From: Bradyrhizobium barranii subsp. barranii | Lineage (GTDB): Bacteria; Pseudomonadota; Alphaproteobacteria; Rhizobiales; Xanthobacteraceae | Assembly: GCF_017565645.3 (NCBI RefSeq) | Contig: NZ_CP086136.1 | Location: 248,001 to 312,000 of the forward strand | DNA: 64,000 nt | Direction of reading: 5' to 3' | Shown: piece by piece, positions 46,163-54,291 of the stretch | Layout of the letters: each line of letters starts with the position of its first letter | Position numbering within the stretch: position 1 is the first letter of the stretch | Translations under genes and position numbers: made by a program | Notes under the pieces: generated by a model | Seen by the model: only the letters and a program-made list of their open reading frames with translations | Told to the model about the DNA's origin: nothing | Databases searched by the model: none

Positions 46163-47074
46163 ATGGCGAGTTGGTTCTACGCATCCGAGGGCAAGCAACA
46201 GGGACCCTATCCGGAAGGGCAATTCCGCGACCTGGTCGCGCAGGGAGTTGTGCGCCCGGATACGCTGGTGTGGTCCGAGGGCATGGCCGGCTGGCAGAAG
46301 GCCGCCGAAATTCCCGGCCTGATCGGCGGTGGCGGTGCGCCCCCGATGATGCCGGCCGGCGGTCCGCCGATGATGGGCTCCGGTGGTTACGCTGGCGCCG
46401 GCTACGCTGGTGGTGGCGGTGGCAGCGGAGGAGCGCTGTCGGTCGATTTCGGCATCCTCGAGTTCACCTGGCGCAGCATCGTGATGCTGATCGGCATGTG
46501 CCTCATCATTCCGGTGCCGTGGGTGTTCGTCTGGTACACGAAATGGATCGTGTCCTGCGTGAAGGTGCCCGGCCGGCCCAATCTCAGCTTCACCGGCAAT
46601 GCGATGACGCTGGTGCCCTGGTTCTTCGGCTTCATCGTTCTGGCGATCGCGATCGGCGTCATCGGCAGTGCGCTGCTCAGCAATCTGCTGTTCATCGCGC
46701 AGATCGTGCTCTACTGGCTGCTGATCAAATGGATGGTCGCGAACCTCGCCTCCAACGGGCAGCCGCTCGGGCTCAGCTTCTCCGGCTCAGCTTGGGCCTA
46801 TATCGGCTGGAATCTGTTGTTCGCGATCTCGATCATCACGATCATCGGCTGGGCCTGGGTCGCCGCGGCGCAGATGCGCTGGTTCTGCCGCAGCATCGAA
46901 GGCACGCGCCGTGAGATCGTGTTCAAGGGCAGCGGTCTCGGCATTCTCTGGCGCGGCATCGTCGCCGCGATCCTGTCCAGCCTCATCATCCCGATCCCGT
47001 GGGTGTATCGCTGGATCATGAACTGGTTTGCATCGCAGACCGAGCTCGCTCCGCGCGGGTCGCTCGGAGCTTGA
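46163..47074 (+). CDS. GYF-domain (DUF4339) and DUF898-like membrane protein
   Basis: 303-residue protein of two parts. Residues 1-60 (MASWFYASEGKQQGPYPEGQ, VRPDTLVWSEGMAGWQKA) form the GYF_2/DUF4339 module. After a Gly/Pro-rich linker (about 60-95) the rest is a membrane domain of about six segments with the DUF898 layout (PWVFVWYTKWIVSCVKV, AQMRWFCRSIEGTRREIVF). Its function is not known; such proteins are thought to be peptide-binding membrane proteins. It is a single gene facing tesB convergently. Confidence 0.82.
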   Translation: MASWFYASEGKQQGPYPEGQFRDLVAQGVVRPDTLVWSEGMAGWQKAAEIPGLIGGGGAPPMMPAGGPPMMGSGGYAGAGYAGGGGGSGGALSVDFGILEFTWRSIVMLIGMCLIIPVPWVFVWYTKWIVSCVKVPGRPNLSFTGNAMTLVPWFFGFIVLAIAIGVIGSALLSNLLFIAQIVLYWLLIKWMVANLASNGQPLGLSFSGSAWAYIGWNLLFAISIITIIGWAWVAAAQMRWFCRSIEGTRREIVFKGSGLGILWRGIVAAILSSLIIPIPWVYRWIMNWFASQTELAPRGSLGA

Positions 47075-47111
47075 TCGCAAATCCCAGGCGCGACGAACTC
47101 GCGCCTGGGCT

Positions 47112-47975
47112 CTAGGACTTGCGCTCGCGCACAGAACCTTCTTGCGCGACGGAGGCGACCAGCGTGCCGTCGGGCTTGAAGATCGAGCCGCGGGTCAAGC
47201 CGCGGCCGCCGCGTGCGTTCGGCGAATCCTGCGCGTAGAGCAGCCATTCGTCGGCGCGGAACGGGCGGTGAAACCACATCGCGTGGTCGAGGCTCGCGGG
47301 CATCATGCGCTTGTCGAACAGCGTGCGGCCGTAGCGCGCCATGATCGCGTCGAGCAGCGAAAAATCCGAGGCATAGGCCAGCGCGCACATGTGCAGCGCC
47401 GGATCGTCCGGCAGCTTTGCCGCGGTCCTGATCCAGACGTGAATGCGGCCGTCCTCGATCTTCTGGCCGAAATAACGGCCGAGCTCGACCGGGCGCAGCT
47501 CGATCGGACGATCGGACTCGTAGTAGCGGCGGATGAACTCCGGCATCTCCTTGAACATCGGCTGCTTCGCTATCTCCTCCGCCGTGAGCTTTTCCGGCGG
47601 CGGCACGTCGGGCATCTTGTCCTGATGATCGAACGCGCTCTCCTCGTCGGCGTGGAACGACACCATGATCGAGAAGATCGCGTTGCCGTGCTGGATCGCG
47701 GTGACGCGGCGGGTCGAATAGCTCTTGCCGTCGCGCAGGCGCTCGACCTGGTAGATGATCGGGATCTGCGGATCGCCAGGCAGGATGAAATAGCAATGCA
47801 GCGAATGCGGCAGCCGGCCCTCGACCGTGCGGCAGGCCGCAACCATCGCCTGCCCGATCACCTGGCCGCCGAACACCCGCTGCCAGCTCGTCTTCGGGCT
47901 GTTGCCGCGGAACAGATTCACCTCGAGCTGTTCGAGGTCGAGAATCGAGATCAGGTCGATCAGGCCTTTGGACAT
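47112..47975 (-). CDS. tesB: Acyl-CoA thioesterase II
   Basis: Hydrolyses medium- and long-chain acyl-CoA. The 287-residue double hot-dog protein starts MSKGLIDLISILDLEQLEVN. It has GNSPKTSWQRVFGGQVIGQA (about residue 25), the VAACRTVEGRLPHSLHCYF block, MMPASLDHAMWFHRPFRADEWL (cut here; catalytic Asp region near residue 225) and a final GRGLTRGSIFKPDGTLVASV. A longer frame to 48002 adds nine residues with no homology. Confidence 0.94.
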   Translation of the reverse strand: MSKGLIDLISILDLEQLEVNLFRGNSPKTSWQRVFGGQVIGQAMVAACRTVEGRLPHSLHCYFILPGDPQIPIIYQVERLRDGKSYSTRRVTAIQHGNAIFSIMVSFHADEESAFDHQDKMPDVPPPEKLTAEEIAKQPMFKEMPEFIRRYYESDRPIELRPVELGRYFGQKIEDGRIHVWIRTAAKLPDDPALHMCALAYASDFSLLDAIMARYGRTLFDKRMMPASLDHAMWFHRPFRADEWLLYAQDSPNARGGRGLTRGSIFKPDGTLVASVAQEGSVRERKS

Positions 47976-47996
47976 GATGGTGCTTTCGCAGCGTCT

Positions 47997-48092
47997 CGTC
48001 ATTCCCGGGCATCGCGACAGCGATGACCCCGGAATCCCGAGCCGATAACCTCTGGATTCCGGGTTCGCGCTTGTGCGCGGCCCGGAACGACG
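47997..48092. repeat. Intergenic palindrome (CGTCATTCCCGGG)
   Basis: CGTCATTCCCGGGCATCGC at the left pairs in part with GGCCCGGAACGACGG at the right, with CTGGATTCCGGG inside. Same broad family as 22254-22366. Between divergent tesB and the ubiH-like gene. Confidence 0.75.
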
Positions 48093-48191
48093 GAATGAGG
48101 CAGTTCCGCCCTTGTTTCACCGCACTGTTTCGCCCACCTCAAGTCTGCTAGCAAGGCCTGGAAAAGCCGAAGTGTGAGCCAGGAATTTGGT

Positions 48192-49412
48192 ATGCCGGTA
48201 CAGGGTAGCATTGTCATTGGTGGCGGCGCGTTTGCCGGCCTCGCGCTGGCCCTGGCGTTGCGCCAGGGGCTCGGGCCCGAGATTCCCGTCACCGTCGCCG
48301 ACCCCGCGCTCGCGACCCGTCCGAGCCGCGACCCGCGCGCGACCGCGATCGTGGCCGCCTGCCGCCGCCTGTTCGAGGCCATCGGCGCCTGGGACGCCGT
48401 CAGGGGCGAGGCGCAGCCGATCCTCGACATGGTCGTCACCGATTCAAAGCTTGAAGACGCCACCCGTCCGGTTTTTCTGAACTTTGCCGGCGATGTCGCG
48501 CCCGGCGAGCCGTTTGCGCATATGATCGAGAACCGCCGTTTGATCGACGCGCTGGTGGTGCGGGCCGAGGCCGAGGGCATCGATCTCCGCGCCACGACGG
48601 TCGCGTCCTATGACGCGCGCCCGGAAGGCGTCGACGTGACGCTTGGCGACGGCAGCGTGATTGCGGCAAGCCTGCTGGTCGCCGCCGATGGCGCGCGGTC
48701 GAAACTGCGCGAGCGTGCCGGCATCGTCACCCATGGCTGGGAGTATGATCAATCCGGCATCGTCGTCACCGTCGGCCATGAGCGCGATCACGACGGCCGC
48801 GCCGAGGAGCACTTCCTGCCCGCGGGTCCCTTCGCCATCCTGCCTCTCTCCGGAAAACGATCCTCGCTGGTGTGGACCGACCGCCGCAGCGAAGCCGCGC
48901 GCATCATCGCGTTGAGCGACGAGGAGTTCCACGGCGAGCTCGAGCGCCGGTTCGGCCTGCATCTCGGCGAGGTCAAGGCGCTCGACAAGCCGCGTGCGTT
49001 CCCGCTGTCCTATTTCGTGGCGCGCTCCTTCATCGCCGAGCGTCTCGCGCTTGTCGGCGATTCCGCGCATGTCATCCATCCGATCGCGGGCCAGGGCCTC
49101 AACATGGGGCTGAAGGATGTCGCAGCACTGGCCGAAGTCGTGGTCGATGCCGCGCGGCTCGGCATGGATCTCGGCGGCGTCGACGTGCTCGAACGTTATC
49201 AGCGCTGGCGCCGCTTCGACACCATGGCGATGGGCGTTGCCACCAACTCGCTGAACTTCCTGTTCTCCAACCAGTCGACGCTGCTGCGCACGGTGCGCGA
49301 CATCGGCCTCGGCCTCGTCGACCGCGCCCCGCCGCTGAAGAACCTCTTCATCCGCCAGGCCGCCGGTTTGACCGGTGAGATCCCGCGGTTGCTGAAGGGT
49401 GAGGCGTTGTAG
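48192..49412 (+). CDS. UbiH/UbiF/COQ6-family FAD monooxygenase
   Basis: Ubiquinone-biosynthesis-type hydroxylase of 406 residues. It has the N-terminal FAD fold SIVIGGGAFAGLALALALRQ, the DG motif LLVAADGARSKLRERAG (about 160) and the GD motif LALVGDSAHVIHPIAGQGLN (about residue 290). These three motifs define the family; which ring position it hydroxylates is not decided. A GTG at 48174 is a possible earlier start; the ATG at 48192 has AGGA at good spacing. Confidence 0.9.
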   Translation: MPVQGSIVIGGGAFAGLALALALRQGLGPEIPVTVADPALATRPSRDPRATAIVAACRRLFEAIGAWDAVRGEAQPILDMVVTDSKLEDATRPVFLNFAGDVAPGEPFAHMIENRRLIDALVVRAEAEGIDLRATTVASYDARPEGVDVTLGDGSVIAASLLVAADGARSKLRERAGIVTHGWEYDQSGIVVTVGHERDHDGRAEEHFLPAGPFAILPLSGKRSSLVWTDRRSEAARIIALSDEEFHGELERRFGLHLGEVKALDKPRAFPLSYFVARSFIAERLALVGDSAHVIHPIAGQGLNMGLKDVAALAEVVVDAARLGMDLGGVDVLERYQRWRRFDTMAMGVATNSLNFLFSNQSTLLRTVRDIGLGLVDRAPPLKNLFIRQAAGLTGEIPRLLKGEAL

Positions 49413-49430
49413 CAATCGCGCAAGCTCTAA

Positions 49431-49546
49431 CTCCTCATCCTGAGGAGCGCGCTTGCGCGCGTCTCGAAGGATGAAGGCCGAGGTGAGAGAGCCGGGCTTT
49501 CATGGTTCGAGACGGCGCTATCGCGCCTCCTCACCATGAGGGCCGC
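49431..49546. repeat. Intergenic palindromic repeat (CCTCATCCTGAGGAGCGC family)
   Basis: CTCATCCTGAGGAGCGCGCTTGC, cut here to its key parts: a small CCTCA/TGAGG hairpin at the left (49434), TCTCGAAGGATGA, then CATGGTTCGAGACGGCGC and CTCACCATGAGGGC at the right. It is a common Bradyrhizobium intergenic class, after the ubiH-like gene. Confidence 0.75.
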
Positions 49547-49550
49547 CTGA

Positions 49551-49748
49551 TCAATCGATCTTGCGCGCCTCTTCCGGCAGCATGATCGGGATGCCGTCCC
49601 GGATCGGGTAGGCCAGCTTGGCGCTGCGCGAGATCAGCTCCTGCTTTGCGGAATCGAACTCCAGCGGACCCTTGGTCAGCGGGCAGACCAGGATCTCCAG
49701 CAATTTGGGATCGACGCTGGTTTCGGGGCGTTCGGTGGGAGCGTTCAT
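49551..49748 (-). CDS. Trm112-family small zinc-ribbon-like protein
   Basis: 65-residue protein, too short for the longer frame that covers it. From [20 protein letters not shown] it contains [20 protein letters not shown] and [18 protein letters not shown], the Trm112/DUF343 pattern. Only one Cys of the usual set is seen in the CPLTKG motif, as in many bacterial members. Eukaryotic Trm112 activates methyltransferases; the bacterial role is unknown. Its stop lies just after the repeat. Confidence 0.85.
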   Translation of the reverse strand: MNAPTERPETSVDPKLLEILVCPLTKGPLEFDSAKQELISRSAKLAYPIRDGIPIMLPEEARKID

Positions 49749-49812
49749 TGGGGTCTCCGAAGATCGCTTGCCTCTAGCACAGAAAATCGCGGTCGCCCAT
49801 TGCGCCAACAGA

Positions 49813-49864
49813 GCGTTTTCGAGCGAAGTGGATACCGGTTCGCATAAAGAAAACGCGTCAAAAC
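49813..49864. repeat. Dispersed repeat (GCGTTTTCGAGCGAAG family), copy 2
   Basis: Near-identical to 45525-45576, including GAGCGAAGTGGATACCGGTT. It lies at the 3' end of the TetR gene. Confidence 0.9.
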
Positions 49865-49870
49865 AAGAAT

Positions 49871-50425
49871 CTAGGCGGAGACCATCCGCATGATCTCGTC
49901 GAGCAGGCCCTGGAGCCGTGCCGCCGGCACCGGCGTGCCCGACAAGGCAAAGCCCAGGAATGTCCAGTACAGGATCTGCGCGCGCGCCTGCGCCTTCGCC
50001 GGCTCGAGCCCCCGCATCGCAAGCAGCGTCTCGATATAGTCGATCCTGCGGCGGTCGATCGCGCGGACCGCGCCTTGCGCGGCCGTATCGAACGCCGCCC
50101 AGCTGCGCACGGCGCGCTCCAGGTCGAGCCGCGCGCCAAAGGATCTCCGCAGCAGCGCCTTCAGCGGCTCGTCGCCGGCAGCCTCGACGTCGGCGATGAT
50201 CTGTTCGGCCGCGATCTCGCGCCAGCGCTTCAGGACAGCGGCGTGGAACGCGCCGAGATCGGCGAAGTGCCAATAGAAGCTGCCGCGCGAGACGCCCATG
50301 GCCCTTGCGAGCGGATCGGCTTTCAGGGCCGTGAAGCCGTTCTTGGCCAGCGCCTTCAGGCCCTGCTTGATCCAGTCGTCGGCGGAGAGTTGTTCGGTCA
50401 TGACCGGTTCCGGAAAATTGGCCAT
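49871..50425 (-). CDS. TetR-family transcriptional repressor
   Basis: 184-residue regulator with an N-terminal helix-turn-helix ([20 protein letters not shown]) and a ligand-binding helical C-terminal domain. It is divergent from the small membrane gene at 50509. A palindrome ATACACTAGTGTAT overlaps its start codon, and a related sequence lies about 45 bp away, so it probably represses itself and its neighbour. The inducer is unknown. Confidence 0.92.
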   Translation of the reverse strand: MANFPEPVMTEQLSADDWIKQGLKALAKNGFTALKADPLARAMGVSRGSFYWHFADLGAFHAAVLKRWREIAAEQIIADVEAAGDEPLKALLRRSFGARLDLERAVRSWAAFDTAAQGAVRAIDRRRIDYIETLLAMRGLEPAKAQARAQILYWTFLGFALSGTPVPAARLQGLLDEIMRMVSA

Positions 50426-50437
50426 ACACTAGTGTAT
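50424..50437. promoter_or_regulatory. TetR operator 1
   Basis: Perfect palindrome ATACACTAGTGTAT. It covers the start codon of the TetR gene and abuts the -35 box (TTGACA, 50437-50442) of the divergent promoter. Confidence 0.82.
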
Positions 50438-50465
50438 TGACAGGCGGCGGGCCAGCGCCTATCTC
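50437..50465 (+). promoter_or_regulatory. Sigma-70-type promoter for the 50509 gene
   Basis: TTGACA (50437-50442), 17-bp spacer, TATCTC (50460-50465). Spacing is ideal and the -35 is exact. It is enclosed by two operator-like palindromes, as expected for a repressed promoter. Confidence 0.65.
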
Positions 50466-50468
50466 ACC

Positions 50469-50482
50469 ATACACAACTGTAC
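50469..50482. promoter_or_regulatory. Candidate TetR operator 2
   Basis: ATACACAACTGTAC matches 11 of 14 positions of operator 1. It lies just downstream of the -10 box of the promoter for 50509, 45 bp centre to centre from operator 1. Confidence 0.55.
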
Positions 50483-50508
50483 GGACGAAGCTTCAGGGAG
50501 CTGTGCCG

Positions 50509-50859
50509 ATGCGTGATCTCTTGCTCCAGTGCTCCGGCGTGGTGGCCATTGCCGTGGCCCTCATCCATGGCGTTCTCGGCGAGACCAAGGTCTTTGCCCG
50601 GGCCCGCATCGAGCCGGAACGGCTCCGCACCCTGATTCGCCTGGTCTGGCAGGCCTCGACCGTCGCCTGGATCGGTGGTGGTGTGCTCCTGATCGCGGCG
50701 CCCTGGATGGACTCGGAGCTGGCGCGCCGCTGGATCGTCGTCACCATGGTCTGTGTGTTCGGTTTCTCGGCTGTCGCCAACGCGTGGGCCACGCGCGGCC
50801 GGCATTTCGGCTGGATGGCGCTCAGTGCCGTCGTTGCGATGGCGGTTGCCGGCTATTGA
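50509..50859 (+). CDS. Small four-helix membrane protein, function unknown
   Basis: 116-residue hydrophobic protein with about four membrane segments (for example CSGVVAIAVALIHGVLGE near the start, IGGGVLLIAAPWMD in the middle, MALSAVVAMAVAGY at the end). It starts at ATG 50509 after CAGGGAGC. Divergent from the TetR repressor with an operator-flanked promoter, so it is probably the repressor's target. No family was recognised; it could be an efflux accessory or a stress membrane protein. Confidence 0.7.
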   Translation: MRDLLLQCSGVVAIAVALIHGVLGETKVFARARIEPERLRTLIRLVWQASTVAWIGGGVLLIAAPWMDSELARRWIVVTMVCVFGFSAVANAWATRGRHFGWMALSAVVAMAVAGY

Positions 50860-51075
50860 GGTGCCGCGCCCAGAATGCCGGCCGTCAAACCGTGAGGCGT
50901 AAGGCCGCAGCGGCCGCTCAAATGCCTGCTGCCTACGGAGCCAACTGATCTTTTCCGGATCGTTAGAATAACTCTAAAGCCATCCGCGTCCAAACCGGAT
51001 TGACTTCATCATCGCCTTTGCTTCCCTCGCTCCCGCTTCGCGCCGCGCGCGCACACGACAGAGGAGGAGACGTTC

Positions 51076-51354
51076 GTGAAGGTCATTCGTGTTGTTGCAA
51101 TTGCACTGACGGTCGGCATGGGTATGAGCTCGGCGGCCATGGCCGACGGGTTCAAGGATTGCACCAAGCTCGACAAGGCGTCGTGGAAGCCGGCCGCCGA
51201 AGCCGAAGCCAAGGCCAAGGCGCTGGGTTACGAAGTGCGGCGCTCCAAGATCGAAGGCTCGTGCTATGAGGTCTACGGCGTCAAGGAAGGCAAGCTCTAC
51301 GAGCTGTTCTACAGCCCGGAAGATCTTAGCCTGAAGAAGACGGTTGCCAAGTAA
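51076..51354 (+). CDS. Secreted PepSY-like small protein
   Basis: 92-residue protein with a GTG start after a strong GAGGAGGAG ribosome site. A signal peptide (VIRVVAIALTVGMGMSSAAM, cleaved near AMA-DG) precedes a domain with WKPAAEAEAKAKALGYEVRR and GSCYEVYGVKEGKLYELFYS, which fits the PepSY fold. PepSY proteins are often beside cytochromes or peptidases. A cytochrome b561-type gene follows after 44 bp, so they are probably an operon. Confidence 0.82.
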   Translation: MKVIRVVAIALTVGMGMSSAAMADGFKDCTKLDKASWKPAAEAEAKAKALGYEVRRSKIEGSCYEVYGVKEGKLYELFYSPEDLSLKKTVAK

Positions 51355-51398
51355 GGTTTCAAGCAAGGTCTTGAGCAAGGCTTGAGGATAGTCACGGC

Positions 51399-51992
51399 TT
51401 GATCGACGAAGCGGTGTCAGAAACGCGCGGGGCGTCCGACGGGACCCCCGCGGATCGAACGGCTTCGCGGACGGTCGCAGTCTGGGACCTCCCGCTACGC
51501 CTCTGGCACTGGGCCCTCGCGGTCAGCATCTTGGCCGCGTGGTTCACGCCCACCGTCTACGACACCCTTCACCGCATCGTCGGCTATACGGTGCTCGGGC
51601 TTCTCGCCTTCCGCCTGGTCTGGGGTTTTTGGGGAAGCCGCTATTCGCGCTTCCGCATGGTCGGCATCCGGCTTCGGGCCGCGCCACACTATCTCTGGAA
51701 TCTACGCCGCGGCATGACCGGCCGCTATATCGGCCTCAATCCAGCCGGCACCTTGATGCTGGTGGCGCTGCTGCTGGCGATCGCCATCTCGGCCATCACG
51801 GGGGCGATGTCGGTGACCGTCACCTTCTTCGGCCTGTGGTGGGTCGAGGACACCCACGCGATAGCATCCGACGCCGTCATCGTGCTGGCCGTGGTACACG
51901 TGCTGGGCGTCGTGCTGATGGGGCTTCTCCAGCGTGAGAACCTGATCCGCGCGATGTTCACCGGACGCAAGCGCATCCGCCATCATCAATAG
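51399..51992 (+). CDS. Cytochrome b561-family membrane protein
   Basis: 197-residue protein with four membrane helices, including WDLPLRLWHWALAVSILAAW and TLHRIVGYTVLGLLAFRLVW. His residues in these helices, and another in LAVVHVLGVVLMGLLQREN, are the expected heme ligands of a di-heme b-type cytochrome. Residues 1-28 are polar. The start is unusual: a TTG at 51399 with GAGGA upstream, or GTG at 51411. Together with the PepSY-like protein just upstream it resembles a periplasmic electron-transfer pair. Confidence 0.88.
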   Translation: MIDEAVSETRGASDGTPADRTASRTVAVWDLPLRLWHWALAVSILAAWFTPTVYDTLHRIVGYTVLGLLAFRLVWGFWGSRYSRFRMVGIRLRAAPHYLWNLRRGMTGRYIGLNPAGTLMLVALLLAIAISAITGAMSVTVTFFGLWWVEDTHAIASDAVIVLAVVHVLGVVLMGLLQRENLIRAMFTGRKRIRHHQ

Positions 51993-52015
51993 GGTTTTTG
52001 AGGCGGCGCTCTCTC

Positions 52016-52134
52016 CTCGTCATGGCCGGGGTTGTCCCGGCCATCCCGTTCCTTTGTGCCTCTCAGACGTGGATGCCCGGGTCATAGGCGAGCGAAGCGA
52101 CGCCGTCCTTCGGACGGCTATGCCCGGGCATGAC
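52016..52134. repeat. Intergenic palindrome (CATGGCCGGG family)
   Basis: Contains GTCATGGCCGGG and CCCGGCCAT as a hairpin at the left, and GCCCGGGCATGACGG at the right, with GCGAGCGAAGCGACGCCGTC inside. Between the cytochrome gene and the Lon-like gene, which converge. Confidence 0.8.
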
Positions 52135-52159
52135 GGAGCGTGACGCGGCAGCGCGCCCC

Positions 52160-52837
52160 TCACTGCAACGGCGGATCGCCGCTGGTGCGCTTCTTGGCGA
52201 GATCCATCTCGGTAACCGCGATCAGGATTTCGGCGCGGGTCTTCAAATCCGGCGCCTCCAGCATGGCCTGCTTTTCCGCGGGGCCATAGGGCGACATCAT
52301 CGCCAGCGCGTTGACGAGCGCCTCATTGGGCGCGCTCTCGACGCCTTCCCAGTCGACCTTGAGATTGTTGGCCTTCAAGAAATCCGCCAGCACGGTCAGC
52401 AGCGCCTCGCGATCGACCTCGTCCTCGCCCATGCGCGCGGTGAAGTCGTCGACGAAGGTGAAGAAGTCCACCTTGCACTGGCGGTAGGCGGTCAGCACTT
52501 CGAGCTCCTTGACCACCTTGAAGCGCGAGACGCCGGTGAGCTCGAGGAGGTAGCGGCCGTCGCCGGATTCGGCGAGTTGGGTGATGCGGCCGACGCAGCC
52601 GACGCGGAACAGCGCCGGCCTGTCGGAATTCTTCGGCGAGTGGGCGATGTCGGGCTGGATCATGCCGATCAGGCGATGGCCGTCGCGCAAGGAATCGTCG
52701 ACCATCGAAAGGTAACGCGGCTCGAAGATGTTGAGCGGCATCTGGCCGCGCGGCAGCAAAAGCGCGCCCGGCAGCGGAAATACCGGAATGATCTCCGGCA
52801 GGTCGGCGGGGCCGCGATATTCGATGTTGATCGGCAT
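52160..52837 (-). CDS. LON substrate-binding (N-terminal) domain protein
   Basis: 225-residue stand-alone LON-N domain without the ATPase or protease parts of Lon. It begins MPINIEYRGPADLPEIIPVF and has PRGQMPLNIFEPRYLSMVDD, then TQLAESGDGRYLLELTGVSR. Such proteins are found in many bacteria and are annotated as Lon-like or peptidase S16; the role is unknown. It follows the thioredoxin gene on the same strand after a repeat. Confidence 0.88.
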   Translation of the reverse strand: MPINIEYRGPADLPEIIPVFPLPGALLLPRGQMPLNIFEPRYLSMVDDSLRDGHRLIGMIQPDIAHSPKNSDRPALFRVGCVGRITQLAESGDGRYLLELTGVSRFKVVKELEVLTAYRQCKVDFFTFVDDFTARMGEDEVDREALLTVLADFLKANNLKVDWEGVESAPNEALVNALAMMSPYGPAEKQAMLEAPDLKTRAEILIAVTEMDLAKKRTSGDPPLQ

Positions 52838-52856
52838 CTGGACCCCGCTAGACTCG

Positions 52857-52933
52857 CTAGAGCATGATCCGGACCCGGAGGGCCGCGTTAGCGCAAAGTG
52901 TGAAGCGGCTTTCCGACAAGATCATGCTCCAAC
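52857..52933. repeat. Intergenic palindrome (AGAGCATGATCCGG family)
   Basis: Left arm TAGAGCATGATCCGGACCCG and right arm AAGATCATGCTCCA; the middle reads AAAGTGTGAAGCGGCTTTCC. Class common in Bradyrhizobium. It lies between the thioredoxin and Lon-like genes. Confidence 0.85.
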
Positions 52934-52941
52934 AATAACCC

Positions 52942-53865
52942 TTACGAAAACAGGATCGTCGACAAGCGCTTTCGTCCCTCGACGGTAGCATCATCCGTGC
53001 CACCCCAGGCCTCGAAGAATTGCACGAGCTGCTTGCGGGCGCCGTCGTCGTTCCACTTGCGGTCGCGCTTGATGATCGCCAGCAACTGCTCGGTGGCCGC
53101 CGCCCGGTTGCCTTGCGCATTCAGCGCGGTCGCAAGGTCGAAGCGAGCCTGATGATCGAGCGGGTTTGCGGCGACTTTCTGTTCCAGCTCGGCCACCGGC
53201 CCCAGCTGCTCCGCCTGCTCGGCGAGATCGATCGCGGTCTGCACGGCTTTCACGGCGGGGTCGTTGCGCTTGGATTCCGGCACCATCGCCAGCGTCTGCT
53301 TGGCCTGCTCCATCGCGCCGGAGACGGCGTAGCATTTCGCGAGTCCGGCAAGGGCCGCGATGTTGGTCGAATCGTGCTGCAGCACCTCGGCATAGATCTG
53401 CGCGGCGGCGGCGGCGTCCCCCTCGGCGAGCACCGCCTCGGCCTCTTGCAGGATCTCGGCGATATTGGGCTCGCCCGGCGCCGTCACGCCCTTGGTCACC
53501 TTTTCGATGAAGGCGTTGACCTGGCTCTCCGGCACGGCGCCCATGAAGCCGTCGGCCGGCTGGCCGTTGACGAAGGCGATCACGGCCGGGATCGACTGGA
53601 TGCCCATCTGGCCCGGGATCGCCGGATGCTGGTCGATGTTCATCTTGACCAGCTTGACCTTGCCCTTGGCCGCCTTGACCGCCTTTTCCAGCACGGGCGT
53701 GAGCTGCTTGCAGGGGCCGCACCACTCCGCCCAGAAGTCGATCAGAACCGGCTGGCGCTTCGATTCCTCGATGACGTCCTTCACGAAGGTCTGGGTGGTG
53801 GTGTCCTTGATCAGATCGGCCGCAGCCGGGCCCGCCGCTCCGTTACCTTGGTCGATGATCGTCAC
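52942..53865 (-). CDS. Thioredoxin / CnoX-like co-chaperone
   Basis: 307-residue protein with an N-terminal thioredoxin domain (active site WAEWCGPCKQLTP, about residue 44) and a C-terminal TPR region (AAQIYAEVLQHDSTNIAALA, PLDHQARFDLATALNAQGNR). The architecture is that of CnoX (YbbN), which holds oxidised proteins for GroEL and DnaK. The CGPC site suggests it may be redox-active, unlike E. coli CnoX. It stands before the LON-N gene on the same strand. Confidence 0.9.
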   Translation of the reverse strand: MTIIDQGNGAAGPAAADLIKDTTTQTFVKDVIEESKRQPVLIDFWAEWCGPCKQLTPVLEKAVKAAKGKVKLVKMNIDQHPAIPGQMGIQSIPAVIAFVNGQPADGFMGAVPESQVNAFIEKVTKGVTAPGEPNIAEILQEAEAVLAEGDAAAAAQIYAEVLQHDSTNIAALAGLAKCYAVSGAMEQAKQTLAMVPESKRNDPAVKAVQTAIDLAEQAEQLGPVAELEQKVAANPLDHQARFDLATALNAQGNRAAATEQLLAIIKRDRKWNDDGARKQLVQFFEAWGGTDDATVEGRKRLSTILFS

Positions 53866-54140
53866 GGGATCCCCTCGTCTGATGTCTGGAATGGCGGCTC
53901 TTTAGCACGTCGCCAATTCATATGCTTCGTTGTCGGCTCCTAGATTGGGCCGAATGGGCCGAATTTCAATCCATCAGGGCCGATTCGCCGGTTCCGGCGC
54001 GCTTTCGGGCGATTTGGCCGCATTCGGGGTCCATATAGGGCCTTCGAAACCGAATCTATTCTGCCGGTAGCTGTTGCATTCGCCGTCCGCTTTTGGCATA
54101 CGACAGCCGTTGCCGGCGCGTCATGCGACCGACACAGGAT

Positions 54141-54215
<75 letters not shown>

Positions 54216-54291
54216 ATTTTTCCCAAAGCATCCAGCCAAACCGGGTCGGGCCGTGGTTTTCCACGCCGCTGGCGGCTGTATTGGGTCTCAA

